A program made the position numbers and the translations under genes. From Lewinellaceae bacterium (GTDB lineage: Bacteria > Bacteroidota > Bacteroidia > Chitinophagales > Saprospiraceae): a stretch of 64,000 bases of DNA. How positions within the stretch are numbered: the first letter of the stretch is position 1; every line of letters begins with the position of its first letter. The stretch covers positions 186,001 to 250,000 of the forward strand of contig JACJYE010000009.1 of NCBI GenBank assembly GCA_020636255.1, written 5' to 3'. Shown here in pieces: positions 17,771 through 26,499 of this stretch. A model generated the notes under the pieces. That model was not told the DNA's origin. It saw nothing but the letters and a program-made list of their open reading frames with translations, and did no database searches.

Positions 17771-17803
17771 TTAGTAATGGTGTTCAAAAAGCAAGCTCTT
17801 AGG
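17771..17803. repeat. Copy of the dispersed TTAGTAGTGTTC/AAGCTCT repeat, overlapping the metB stop codon
   Basis: The sequence contains TTAGTAATGGTGTTCAAAAA (17771-17790) directly followed by GCAAGCTCTTAGG. The metB stop codon at 17799-17801 lies inside it. This copy joins both halves of the dispersed repeat family. Confidence 0.6.
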
Positions 17804-18938
17804 CCAATGCTGCATCCAGGTCCTCGATCAGGTCCTCAACGTCCTCTATACCTACACTGAGGCGGATCAGGGAGTCCGTCAGGCCGACCTTCAGCCTTTC
17901 CTCGCGGGGGATGGAGGCGTGGGTCATCGATGCCGGGTGGCCGATGAGCGACTCTACACCGCCCAGCGATTCGGCCAGGGTGAAGAGCTGGGTATTTCTG
18001 AGCACTTTTTCAGCAGCATCGTAGCTGTCTTCCACCAGTTCGAACGACAACATGGCGCCGAAGTAGCGCATTTGTGTTTTGGCCAGTTCGTGGCCGGGGT
18101 GGGAGGGCAGCCCGGGATAGTGTACTTTGGCAATTTTGGGGTGTTCCTGGAGGAAAGCAGCGATGGCGGCTGCATTCTGGCAGGCGCGTTCCATGCGCAG
18201 GTGCAGGGTTTTGATGCCGCGCAGGATGAGGAAACAGTCCTGTGGGCCAGGCACTGCGCCGGCTGCGTTCTGGAGGAAATAGAGCTGTTCGGCGAGTTTT
18301 TCATCCCTCACCACAACGGCGCCGTGCACCGCGTCGGAATGGCCGCCCAGGTATTTGGTGGCGGAATGCAGCACCAGGTCGGCGCCCATAGTCAGTGGGG
18401 CCTGCAGGAAGGGCGAGGCGAAGGTGTTATCGACGCAGGTGAGGATACCTCTTTCTTTCGCAAGTGCACAAACCTGGCTGATGTCGATGATGTTCAGCAT
18501 GGGGTTCGTCGGCGTTTCCACCCAGAAGAGCCTGGTTTTGTCGTTCACCTTGGCCAGGATATCTTCAGGCCGGTTCATATCGACATAATGGGATTTGATG
18601 CCGAACTTCTGGTAAACGCGGGCCATAAGGCGGTACGACCCGCCATAGAGGTCGTTGGCCGAGATGATCTCATCGCCGGGTTCCAGCATTTTCAGGATGG
18701 TGTCCATGGCGGCGAGGCCGCTGCTGAAGCAGATCCCGTAATTGCCTTCTTCGAGGGCGGCCAGGTTTTGCTGCAAAACGTTGCGGGTCGGGTTTTGGGT
18801 ACGGGCGTATTCGTACCCTTTGTGTTTGCCGGGAGCTTCCTGTGCGTACGTGGACGTCTGGTAGATGGGCGTCATGACGGCTCCTGTCGTTGGGTCGGGT
18901 TCTATCCCGGCGTGTATGGTTTTAGTACCGAATTTCAT
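17799..18938 (-). CDS. metB: Cystathionine gamma-synthase family PLP enzyme
   Basis: 379 residues, the normal length for Cys/Met metabolism PLP enzymes. Signatures are KFGTKTIHAGIEPDPTTGAV, YARTQNPTRNVLQQNLAALE, DLYGGSYRL and SATKYLGGHSDAVHGAV, the last carrying the Schiff-base Lys near residue 197. The end (LIRLSVGIEDVEDLIEDLD) is typical. Cystathionine gamma-synthase condenses an activated homoserine with cysteine in methionine synthesis. Gamma-lyase and O-acetylhomoserine sulfhydrylase are close relatives that cannot be excluded. It stands alone between a T9SS cargo gene and the HU gene. Confidence 0.85.
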   Translation of the reverse strand: MKFGTKTIHAGIEPDPTTGAVMTPIYQTSTYAQEAPGKHKGYEYARTQNPTRNVLQQNLAALEEGNYGICFSSGLAAMDTILKMLEPGDEIISANDLYGGSYRLMARVYQKFGIKSHYVDMNRPEDILAKVNDKTRLFWVETPTNPMLNIIDISQVCALAKERGILTCVDNTFASPFLQAPLTMGADLVLHSATKYLGGHSDAVHGAVVVRDEKLAEQLYFLQNAAGAVPGPQDCFLILRGIKTLHLRMERACQNAAAIAAFLQEHPKIAKVHYPGLPSHPGHELAKTQMRYFGAMLSFELVEDSYDAAEKVLRNTQLFTLAESLGGVESLIGHPASMTHASIPREERLKVGLTDSLIRLSVGIEDVEDLIEDLDAALA

Positions 18939-19048
18939 GGTGGTAGTCGTGGTTCTTTTGGTTTATAATGGTATCGATGGGCTGATTATACGTGCCTGGC
19001 GCTTCTGAGGTTCAAAAGGGGGCGGTAAATGGGGGTACGGCCATGAAA

Positions 19049-19076
19049 AAGGGCAACCTGATTTCAGGTTGCCCTT
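19049..19076 (-). terminator. Rho-independent terminator of the HU gene
   Basis: AAGGGCAACCTG (19049-19060) pairs perfectly with CAGGTTGCCCTT (19065-19076) around ATTT. On the minus strand the stem runs into TTTTT. It lies about 40 bases after the HU stop codon. Confidence 0.8.
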
Positions 19077-19112
19077 CCTTTTCCTTAAGGAAAAACCGTA
19101 TCGAGCCAACGA

Positions 19113-19385
19113 TTAGTTGACTGAGTCAGAGATCTCTTTACCTGGCTTGAACTTGACGACGTTCTTGGCTTTGATCTTGATCGATGCGCCCGTTTGCGGG
19201 TTGCGGCCCGTACGTGCATCACGGCGGGAAACAGAGAAGGTGCCAAAACCGATAAGGGTAACTTTGTCACCACTCTTCAATGCCTCTTCGATACCTTCGA
19301 GTACTGCATTCAGGGCATCGGTGGCCTGAGCTTTGGAAAGGTTGGCGTTTTCGGCGATTTTGCTAATAAGATCTCCCTTATTCAT
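19113..19385 (-). CDS. HU family DNA-binding protein
   Basis: 90 residues, standard HU length. It begins MNKGDLISKIAENANLSKAQ, has VTLIGFGTFSVSRRDARTGR, NPQTGASIKIKAKNVVKFKP and ends EISDSVN. The GFGTF and the Arg-rich arm with the NPxTG turn are the DNA-contacting parts. HU bends and compacts DNA and assists replication and recombination. It has its own promoter (19416-19446) and terminator (19049-19076), so it is monocistronic. Confidence 0.97.
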   Translation of the reverse strand: MNKGDLISKIAENANLSKAQATDALNAVLEGIEEALKSGDKVTLIGFGTFSVSRRDARTGRNPQTGASIKIKAKNVVKFKPGKEISDSVN

Positions 19386-19415
19386 TTCTTAAGGTTTTAA
19401 TGAGTTAATGTGCGG

Positions 19416-19446
19416 CAAATTTAGAGGCTATGTTGGTTAAAACCAA
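19416..19446 (-). promoter_or_regulatory. Bacteroidota-type promoter of the HU gene
   Basis: On the minus strand TTG (19444-19446) precedes TAAATTTG (19416-19423) by 20 bases, a perfect -7 match. The ATG is about 30 bases downstream. Confidence 0.7.
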
Positions 19447-19577
19447 GTTTTTGTTGCCAAAAAAAGGCTGAAATGCCAGAATTTTCAAGGGTTTTGGGCG
19501 TTTTGGTATTCTGTGCGGATATATATACCTTCGCGTTTTTTTATTTTTACCCCATTTCCGTTTAAAATTTTGCACAC

Positions 19578-19790
19578 ATGCGTAAATATTGGGTTTTTGC
19601 CGGATTTTGTGCGGCTTTGCTCTTCATAGGCTTTTCTTCGGCCTCCTGCAGCCCTAAGGTGGGCTGTCCGGCCAACGAGGCTGCTCATGTCCAACCGAAC
19701 CGCAAGGGTGAACTGCCTTCCACTGGTGGCCATACCCGCCTCTTTCCCAAAGATTTCAATAAGAAAAAGAAGAAAAGGAAAAAACATTAA
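19578..19790 (+). CDS. Small exported Lys-rich protein, possible lipoprotein
   Basis: 70 residues. It starts MRKYWVFAGFCAALLFIGF, then SSASCSPKVGCPANEAAH, so a lipobox-like Ser-Ala-Ser-Cys follows the hydrophobic segment. The mature part is short and ends in a run of Lys and Arg (NKKKKKRKKH). The function is unknown. It is divergent from HU and convergent with the ABC permease gene; the AAACAAGCTCT repeat starts exactly at its stop codon. Confidence 0.65.
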   Translation: MRKYWVFAGFCAALLFIGFSSASCSPKVGCPANEAAHVQPNRKGELPSTGGHTRLFPKDFNKKKKKRKKH

Positions 19791-19803
19791 AAACAAGCTC
19801 TAA
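19790..19803. repeat. Copy of the AAACAAGCTCT repeat between convergent genes
   Basis: AAAACAAGCTCTAA lies between the stop codons of the small exported protein and the ABC permease. It is a truncated copy of the element end seen in full at 15781-15798. Confidence 0.5.
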
Positions 19804-19808
19804 AGCGT

Positions 19809-21122
19809 TCACTGCTTGAGCCTGGGGTCCATGGCATCGGCCAGGCCTTCGCCGATGAGGTTAAAGGCCGTGACGGTGAGGAAGATGGCAAAGCCCGGAA
19901 AAATGGCCAGCCACCAGGCGCCGAACTGGGCCCTGGCAAGATTGAGCATTGAGCCCCAGGTTACCTGCTGGGGCGGGACGCCGACGCCCAGGAAGGACAG
20001 GAAGGCTTCGAGCAATATGGCGCTGGCCACCCCGAAAGCGATGGTGATCAGTACCGGGGTAAGGGCGTTGGGTATGGCATGGCGGAAAATGATGCGCCAT
20101 TCGCTGAACCCCAGTGCCTGAGCAGCTTCTATATATTCCAGGCTTCGTATGCGGAGCAGCTCTGCCCTGATGAATCGCGCGATGCCGGTCCAGCGTATCA
20201 GGCCTATGATAGCCATCACGAACAGGATGGAGGGTTTTTCGATGATGGCCACTACGCTAAGTACCAGCAGCAGCGCGGGTATGGAGTTGATGACCTCGAT
20301 CGACCGCATCACGATGATGTCCATGGGCAGCCGTATCTTTTTTCCGAACCAGGGCAAACGCTTCAGCGGGCCGGCCAGCAGGTTGGCCAGCACCAGGCTG
20401 CCGGTTAAGATGCCCAGGCTTTTTAGCAATTCCCACCCGAAATGGCCTTCGCTGAGCGCAAAAGCGCGTGCAGAAAACCCATAGAACAGCCCTGCTGCCA
20501 GGCCTAGTATATTCATCAGGAGCCGGCTTCGCGACGCCCTGAAGCGCTCGTCACCGAAATATCCGGCCAGCGCGCCAAGGAAGATCCCGATCAGCGCTGC
20601 GATCGACATCGATACCACGCCTACCATCATTGCGATGCGCGTGCCGGAGATAAGGCCCGCAGCCACATCGCGGCCGATCTGGTCGGTACCCAGCCAGTGG
20701 CGGAAATGAGGGGATTCAACGCGCTGTGTGCCTCCAGGGCTTACATAGTTGCTGTTCCTGCGGTCGATGGTGCCGGCGGAATAGGGGATAGGGGGCCAGA
20801 CAACAGATTCGTATTCGTGCTCATGCCAGCCTTTCTGGAAGAAGCGGGCCTCGCGTTTTACCAGCCCAAGGCCCTCTCCGTATTGGCGCATTACAGGGAA
20901 GTAGGTAACGCCTTCGAGGCGGCAGTACAACGGCCGCTCGTTGGCGATGAAATCGCCGAAAAGCGCTATGAAAAAAAACACGTACAGCAGGCGCAGCGAC
21001 CAAAGCGCCATGCGGTTGCGCCGGAACTGCCGCCGCACAATAGCCCAGTAGCTCTGCCCTATTGCTTTTCGGTGCGCCATTTCCTCAGCCAGCCTTTTCT
21101 CCTTTCTTACTCCGATCAGCAT
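19809..21122 (-). CDS. Oligopeptide-type ABC transporter permease (OppC/DppC-like) with extra membrane segments
   Basis: 437 residues, against about 300 for typical DppC. An N-terminal helix (about 38-60) is followed by a long periplasmic segment with HWLGTDQIGRDVAAGLISGT, the DppC start signature. The family EAA loop is EAAQALGFSEWRIIFRHAIP near residue 330, where the ATPase would dock. Between the early helices and the EAA loop sits an additional hydrophobic block (about 190-260, ILGLAAGLFYGFSARAF and LGILTGSLVLANLLAGP) absent from ordinary members. It is the last gene of a four-gene operon, four bases after the OppB-like stop codon. Confidence 0.88.
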   Translation of the reverse strand: MLIGVRKEKRLAEEMAHRKAIGQSYWAIVRRQFRRNRMALWSLRLLYVFFFIALFGDFIANERPLYCRLEGVTYFPVMRQYGEGLGLVKREARFFQKGWHEHEYESVVWPPIPYSAGTIDRRNSNYVSPGGTQRVESPHFRHWLGTDQIGRDVAAGLISGTRIAMMVGVVSMSIAALIGIFLGALAGYFGDERFRASRSRLLMNILGLAAGLFYGFSARAFALSEGHFGWELLKSLGILTGSLVLANLLAGPLKRLPWFGKKIRLPMDIIVMRSIEVINSIPALLLVLSVVAIIEKPSILFVMAIIGLIRWTGIARFIRAELLRIRSLEYIEAAQALGFSEWRIIFRHAIPNALTPVLITIAFGVASAILLEAFLSFLGVGVPPQQVTWGSMLNLARAQFGAWWLAIFPGFAIFLTVTAFNLIGEGLADAMDPRLKQ

Positions 21123-21125
21123 CCG

Positions 21126-22544
21126 TTATTGTTTTTTGCTGTAGGAGACCCGTGGGTCGATCCAGGCATACATAATATCCGAAACCAGTATCCCCGCCAT
21201 GGTAAGTATGGCCGACAACATGAGCACCGTATAAACTACCGGCCAGTCTCGTTGGAAAATAGCATCGATAGTGAGCTTGCCCATCCCCGGGATGTTGAAG
21301 ATCACCTCAATGACCACCGAGCCGGCAAAAACTGCGGGGAAGATATTGGCGAACATGGTGATGATCGGAAACAGTGCATTGCGAAAAGCGTGTTTCCAGA
21401 CGACCTGACGGCTGTTCAGCCCCTTGGCCCATGCCGTGCGGATATAGTCCTGGCGGATCACATTGAGCATGCCTCCCCTCATCTGCCGGGAAATGAAGGC
21501 CAGCGCGCCATAGGCCAGGCAGAAAACGGGTAGTACGAGATGCGCCGCCGTATCCTGGAAACGGCTCCAGAAAGGCGCATCAGCAGGTAGCTCGCCGACG
21601 CCCAGCGAAGGGAACCAGTCCATGCCGTATTCCGGCGTGGTAAAGAACACGACCAGCATGGTCGCCACCCAAAAGCTCGGTAGCGAATACAGCATGAACA
21701 GGGCCAGGGTGGACGAGCGGTCGAAAAAAGAATTTTTCCAGACAGCGGAAAGGACGCCTAGCGGAATGGAGAGCAGGTACGCTATCAGCATAGCCAGGCC
21801 GTTGATCAGTACGGTCCAGAACAACGCGTCCCGCATCTTATGGGCTACGGGGCGGCTGTCGTAGTAGGAAGTGCCAAAATCGAATTGAAGGAAACCGCTG
21901 ATCCAATGGTGGTATTGATTGTCCAGGCCGTACCATTTGAAATCGGGCACATACAGTTTCCAGCGGGTAGCCTGGCTTTTTACCGCTTCGTATTTCTCCT
22001 TCAGGCCCAGTACAGGGCCGAGCAGCATAGGGGCAAGCGCGGTATCTTTTTCAACTTCGGCAACGAGGGCGTCGAGCAGGCTGCTGGCCCGGGCATCGGC
22101 ATGGGCGACGTATAGCTGTTGAACGGTGCTGCGCACGGAATAGGCCCCGCTGGAGCCTTCGGTGGGCAGTTGTTGCGCCAGTTTTTCGAGGGCCACTATT
22201 GCATGGTAATAATCAGAGGCCTGTTCCCAGTTGCCATACTGTCCGGCCAGCTTCGCCAGGTTCTCGCGGTGCCCGCGCTTGACGATGCGGTAGAGCGTAT
22301 CGGGGTACGCGGCCGGGGAAAGGCCAAAATAGAAGGCCGGCTTGTCGAGCCCCAGCTCCCGGGCCTTTTCGCGATAGATGCGCTCCGCATTCGCCAGGTC
22401 GCGCTGAGCATCCCCCATGCCGCCGCGGCTGCTTTGGTCAACCGGGTCGCCAGGCGCCATTTTGCTCAGCCCGAAAGCCAGCAAAGAGATGGCCAGCAGG
22501 GTAGGGATGAAAATGAGCAGCCGCTTTAGCAGATATTGTAGCAT
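21126..22544 (-). CDS. Oligopeptide-type ABC transporter permease (OppB/DppB-like) with periplasmic insertion
   Basis: 472 residues, against about 310-340 usual. TM1 is followed by the family start KMAPGDPVDQ. The canonical LGLDKPAFYF is separated from WISGFLQFDFGTSYYDSRPV by an extra helical segment of roughly 120 residues (about 75-195), probably in the periplasm. The EAA loop reads TAWAKGLNSRQVVWKHAFRN near 390, and the C-terminus NIPGMGKLTIDAIFQRDWPV is typical. It pairs with the permease at 19809-21122 to form the channel of a peptide importer. The insertion may contact one of the two binding proteins. Confidence 0.88.
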   Translation of the reverse strand: MLQYLLKRLLIFIPTLLAISLLAFGLSKMAPGDPVDQSSRGGMGDAQRDLANAERIYREKARELGLDKPAFYFGLSPAAYPDTLYRIVKRGHRENLAKLAGQYGNWEQASDYYHAIVALEKLAQQLPTEGSSGAYSVRSTVQQLYVAHADARASSLLDALVAEVEKDTALAPMLLGPVLGLKEKYEAVKSQATRWKLYVPDFKWYGLDNQYHHWISGFLQFDFGTSYYDSRPVAHKMRDALFWTVLINGLAMLIAYLLSIPLGVLSAVWKNSFFDRSSTLALFMLYSLPSFWVATMLVVFFTTPEYGMDWFPSLGVGELPADAPFWSRFQDTAAHLVLPVFCLAYGALAFISRQMRGGMLNVIRQDYIRTAWAKGLNSRQVVWKHAFRNALFPIITMFANIFPAVFAGSVVIEVIFNIPGMGKLTIDAIFQRDWPVVYTVLMLSAILTMAGILVSDIMYAWIDPRVSYSKKQ

Positions 22545-22617
22545 GGGATATATTTACGCCACCGGCCGTTTGGCCGTGCGCCCCGAAATTACAAAAAAAT
22601 CCTTTGTGCAGAAGGCC

Positions 22618-24408
22618 CTAACGGGCTTCTTTCAGTTTCAGCTGCGCCGGCACGAAGCCAGGGAACAGCGGCGTAGGCACCAGATCGAAACGCTTGTGTA
22701 CGGCGATGCGGCTGGTCGGCACCAGAATGTATACGATAGGCATCTCCTCAAAAAGGATGTCCTGTAGCTCTTTATACAGCTGATTGCGGATGGGTTCGTC
22801 GATAGTGACCTGAATGCGGTCGATGAGGGCATCGGTCTCGGCGTTGCCGAAGCCGGTACGGTTGTCGCCTTCGGAATGAAAATCCTGTTTGGGTTCCCAC
22901 AACGTTGGGGAAATGGTCTTGGCCCAGGGCACCAGCTCAAAATCACGGCGCTTGAGGTCGTCGGAGATCACGGCGAACTCCTTGGCCTCGAGCTCGATAT
23001 TGAAACCGGCGCGCTTGGCCGATTCCTGGATCAGCAGCGCGATATTCTGGGAGATATCCCGGCCGGCCGTGTATTTGTAGTTCAGGTTCATCTCCAGCAG
23101 TTCGCCATTGATCACCTTATCGACGGTGCCGTTTTCGTTGCTGTCTTTCCAGCCGGCTTCGGCCAGCAGAGCCCGGGCTTTCTCAGGGTCGTAAGGGATG
23201 GGGGCCAGGCTCTTGTCGTAGTATTTGGACGACGGGTGGACGGGGCTCACCGAGGGCTCGCCATAGCCGTAAAATATCGTTTCGATGATCTCCTGGACGT
23301 TGATGGCGTAGGCCAGGGCCTTGCGCACCCGCTTATCCGAAAGCTTGGGGTTCCCGGTATTGGTATAGATAAAAGTATGCGCCAGGGAAGGCGGGCTGAA
23401 GAAATTATACCTGCTGGAAACGAAATCGGTTTCCTTCAGCTCATCGAACCGGTTGGGCGCTACATTGCCCATTGCATCCACCTGCCCGTCCTTAAGGGCG
23501 GTTATGGCCGTATTGGGGTCGGTGATTTGCAGGAAGATCAGTTTGTCGGGATAAGCGGCCAGCCCGGGTTTTTGCTCCATGATCGGCGCTCCCCACCAGT
23601 TCTCTTTCCTGGCCAGCACGATGCGTTGGTTGGTTTCCCAGCTTTCCAGGCGGTAAGGGCCGCAGCCGGTGATGCCTTCCGGCTCGCGATTGTATTTCGG
23701 GCTTTCGAACAGTTCGGCAAACTGCTGCAGCCGGCCGTCTTTGGCCGCCAGCTTTTCTGCAGCATCAGGGTCAGCCAGGGTGCTGAGCGGGATATCGCTC
23801 AGCAGGCCGTCGGGGTCGTAATGGTAGGCGGGAAGGACCGGAATGGTAGAGCTGACGGCCTCTTCGCCGATAATGTATTGCTGGTCGGTATATACCGTGA
23901 ACCGCTTGGGGTTGCCGGGGTCCACCTGTACGTCTTTGATGAAGGATAGATAGGCCCGGTAAGCCGTGGCGCTTACCTTGGGGTTGAACACCACCTTGAG
24001 GGTGAAAATATAGTCGTTGCCCGTCACTGGGCTTCCGTCGTCCCACACCGCTTCGTCGAGTATCTCGAAGGAATAGGCCAACCCGCCTTTGTAGATGCCG
24101 GAGCGGATAAGCGTTACCGCAGGCTTGTCCTTTATAAGCTGCGGTGCCAGTTCCAGGGTGGCGGGGTCGACGTACTGCAGGCTCAGGAAAATGCCGTTAA
24201 ACACAGTACGCGAGTAGATGCTTGTCGAAAGTGCAGGGTTGAGGCGGTCGGGCTCTGCATCCAGCTGGATGATGGCCTCGTTCAGAGGGCGGTTCAGGGA
24301 AAAGATAACGTCGTCCTGTTTTTCCTGCCCTGTTTTATCGTTCTTACAGGCTGTGCCAATAAGGATCAATGCCAGCAGAAGGGCATTCAAGGGGGGTAGT
24401 GGTCTCAT
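22618..24408 (-). CDS. Peptide-type ABC transporter substrate-binding lipoprotein (SBP family 5)
   Basis: 596 residues. The signal ends in a lipobox (LILIGTACKNDK), so the protein should be lipid-anchored. SBP_bac_5 features include NRPLNEAIIQLDAEPDRLNP, AVWDDGSPVTGNDYIFTLKV, KALAYAINVQEIIETIFYG, PIPYDPEKARALLAEAGWKD and YKELQDILFEEMPIVYILVP. It is a clear paralogue of the upstream binding protein at 24421-26205, from which it is separated by 12 bases. The family delivers oligopeptides or similar solutes to OppBC-like permeases; the ligand is unknown. Confidence 0.9.
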   Translation of the reverse strand: MRPLPPLNALLLALILIGTACKNDKTGQEKQDDVIFSLNRPLNEAIIQLDAEPDRLNPALSTSIYSRTVFNGIFLSLQYVDPATLELAPQLIKDKPAVTLIRSGIYKGGLAYSFEILDEAVWDDGSPVTGNDYIFTLKVVFNPKVSATAYRAYLSFIKDVQVDPGNPKRFTVYTDQQYIIGEEAVSSTIPVLPAYHYDPDGLLSDIPLSTLADPDAAEKLAAKDGRLQQFAELFESPKYNREPEGITGCGPYRLESWETNQRIVLARKENWWGAPIMEQKPGLAAYPDKLIFLQITDPNTAITALKDGQVDAMGNVAPNRFDELKETDFVSSRYNFFSPPSLAHTFIYTNTGNPKLSDKRVRKALAYAINVQEIIETIFYGYGEPSVSPVHPSSKYYDKSLAPIPYDPEKARALLAEAGWKDSNENGTVDKVINGELLEMNLNYKYTAGRDISQNIALLIQESAKRAGFNIELEAKEFAVISDDLKRRDFELVPWAKTISPTLWEPKQDFHSEGDNRTGFGNAETDALIDRIQVTIDEPIRNQLYKELQDILFEEMPIVYILVPTSRIAVHKRFDLVPTPLFPGFVPAQLKLKEAR

Positions 24409-24420
24409 TTGCTTGAATTA

Positions 24421-26205
24421 TTATTTATCGCTTTTCAAGAGAAATTCATTGACAAAGAAGCCGGGCCTGCGGACTGAGGCCTTGGCCGTAAAACGTTTGG
24501 ATATGGCAATGCGCTCCAGAGGGGCCATCAGGAAAATGTATGGCTGTTCTTCATAGATGATCTCCTGGAAACGAAGGTACAACTTGTTGCGTTCCTTTTC
24601 GTCGAGGGTTATCCGGATCTTTTCGATGAGCTCATCCGCTTCCTGGTTGTTGAAGCTCACCCTGTTGCCTCCGTCGGGCGTATCGCTTTCAGTATGCCAC
24701 AGCTGTTTGGGGTCGTCGACGATGGGGTCCTGTGCCCAGGCGCCGGCGTACATCTCGTAATTGCGCTTTTTGGCGTTATCGATCAACACGGTGAATTCCT
24801 GAGGCACGATGTTGACCTTTACCCCAGCTTTACGGGCATCGTCTTCGAATAACAGGGCCTGGTTTCGGGCGAAATTGCTGGCATTGGAGATGAGGTATTC
24901 CAGTTCCAGCTCTACCTTCTGGCCTCCGATCTCTTTATCGACGATGCCGTTGTTGTTGGTATCTTCCCATCCGGCGCTGGCCAGCAGTTCCCGCGCTTTG
25001 GCCGGGTCGAAATCTATAGGCTGCAGGCCCTTGTTGTAATAGGGTTTTGCAGGGTGAAAAGGGCCAACGATGCGCTCGCCCAGGCCGTAGAAAAGGTTGT
25101 CGATCAGGTCCGGTACGTTGACCAGGTGCGCCAGGGCCCTCCGCACCCGCTTGTCGGAAAGTTTGGGGTTCTTGTTGTTCAGGCCTACGAAATAATACGT
25201 CAGGGAGGAAGGAGTATGGAGATTGGCCAGCCCCTTCATGCTTTCGTTGTCGCGTAGCCCTATGAAATCCTTCGCATCGATCTGCCCACAGACGTCGATC
25301 TGCTGGTCTTTCAGGGCCGTCAGCGTTGCGGTCTGGTCCGGAATGATCATGAACACCAGCTTTTCGGGAAAGGCGGCCAGCGCCGGCGGGCTGCCTGGCA
25401 CTTTGTCGCCCCACCAATCCTTTTTCCGGGTGAGCACGATCTGCTGGCCGGTTTCCCAGCCTTCGAAAGCATAGGGGCCGGAACCGGAGATAAAGCCTTT
25501 CTCCCGCGAATACTGAGGCGCGTTAAAAGCCTCGGCAAATTGAGTGAGGGCCTTGTCCTGCTTGGCCAGTTCCTCGGCGCGGGCGGGCTGCGCCAGTTCG
25601 TCAAGCGGGAAGGAGCGCAACAGGCCGTTGGGGTCATAGACGTACTCGGGCAATACGGCCAGGTTGCCTATGACAGGCTCGGCCAGTATGTATTTTTTGT
25701 TGGCCAGCACCGTAAATTTCTTCGGGTTGGCAGGATCGATGCTCAGGGCGCCAATGAAATCCAGGTAGGCTCGAATGGATGCCGCTTTAACTACGGGATT
25801 GAACAGGGCTTTGAGCGTAAATTCAAAATCTTTGGCCGTGACGGGAGTGCCGTTGTCCCATTGGGCCTCTTCGCGGATCTCATAGGTATAGGCCACGCCT
25901 CCGGCTAATGGGCCTTCCGTCAGCTCTTCCACCACGGGGCCGGATTTCACCAGCTGGGGCGTAAGGGCAAGCGTCTGCGGGTCAAAGGACATGAGGTACT
26001 GGAACATGTTTTCATTGACGGCGCGGGCGTATACGGAAGTTGAAAGTACCGGATTGAGCTTGTCAGGGTCTGCCGGCAGGCGGGCATAGACGGTGTTGTC
26101 TTTGTGTTTGAATTCGGTCTTTTCCGCTGAAGCTTCCGGCTTGCAACCAGTGGTGAAAATGGCAGCAGCCAGGGCTGTCAGAAGGAGTAGGCTAAGTCGG
26201 ATCAT
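24421..26205 (-). CDS. Peptide-type ABC transporter substrate-binding lipoprotein (SBP family 5)
   Basis: 594 residues. Signal with lipobox (AAIFTTGCKPEAS). Family features are VYARLPADPDKLNPVLSTSV, AQWDNGTPVTAKDFEFTLKA, RALAHLVNVPDLIDNLFYGL, PIDFDPAKARELLASAGWED and YLRFQEIIYEEQPYIFLMAP. It is the first gene of the importer operon. Sequence resemblance to the next gene indicates a tandem duplication that has diverged considerably. No peptide ABC ATPase gene lies in the window, so one must be supplied from elsewhere if the system is active. Confidence 0.9.
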   Translation of the reverse strand: MIRLSLLLLTALAAAIFTTGCKPEASAEKTEFKHKDNTVYARLPADPDKLNPVLSTSVYARAVNENMFQYLMSFDPQTLALTPQLVKSGPVVEELTEGPLAGGVAYTYEIREEAQWDNGTPVTAKDFEFTLKALFNPVVKAASIRAYLDFIGALSIDPANPKKFTVLANKKYILAEPVIGNLAVLPEYVYDPNGLLRSFPLDELAQPARAEELAKQDKALTQFAEAFNAPQYSREKGFISGSGPYAFEGWETGQQIVLTRKKDWWGDKVPGSPPALAAFPEKLVFMIIPDQTATLTALKDQQIDVCGQIDAKDFIGLRDNESMKGLANLHTPSSLTYYFVGLNNKNPKLSDKRVRRALAHLVNVPDLIDNLFYGLGERIVGPFHPAKPYYNKGLQPIDFDPAKARELLASAGWEDTNNNGIVDKEIGGQKVELELEYLISNASNFARNQALLFEDDARKAGVKVNIVPQEFTVLIDNAKKRNYEMYAGAWAQDPIVDDPKQLWHTESDTPDGGNRVSFNNQEADELIEKIRITLDEKERNKLYLRFQEIIYEEQPYIFLMAPLERIAISKRFTAKASVRRPGFFVNEFLLKSDK

Positions 26206-26383
26206 ACGTATATGGGATTTACGGTTATGTATATCTAAAGCCGTAAAAGCGCCTCAAATTAACAGATTTGGACAGGATTAGGAAATTTTTGAGACATGTG
26301 CTGCATGTATACGTGTTGAATTACAAAAATGATAATGAGTTCATTTCAGGCAGTTTGTTAAACCATGCCTTCGCTTCATTGTT

Positions 26384-26460
26384 AGAGCTTGTTTGTAGGC
26401 CGCTTTTGGAGATAAAAAGGGACGTATTTTAGCCCAAAGGGCGGCCTCCAAACAAGCTCT
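26384..26460. repeat. 77-bp foldback element with the same ends as the 288-bp element
   Basis: AGAGCTTGTTTGTAGGCC (26384-26401) and GGCCTCCAAACAAGCTCT (26443-26460) are inverted with one mismatch and enclose about 41 bases that include AGCCCAAAGGGC. It lies between divergent genes. Confidence 0.75.
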
Positions 26461-26499
26461 TACTCCACCAGCAAAATGTATTTCCAAAATAAGTAAAAC

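Noticed and set aside
19485..19796. Minus-strand frame overlapping the small exported protein
   Set aside because: The plus strand has a signal peptide with a Cys in a lipobox-like position. The minus frame is Lys/Arg-rich without features.
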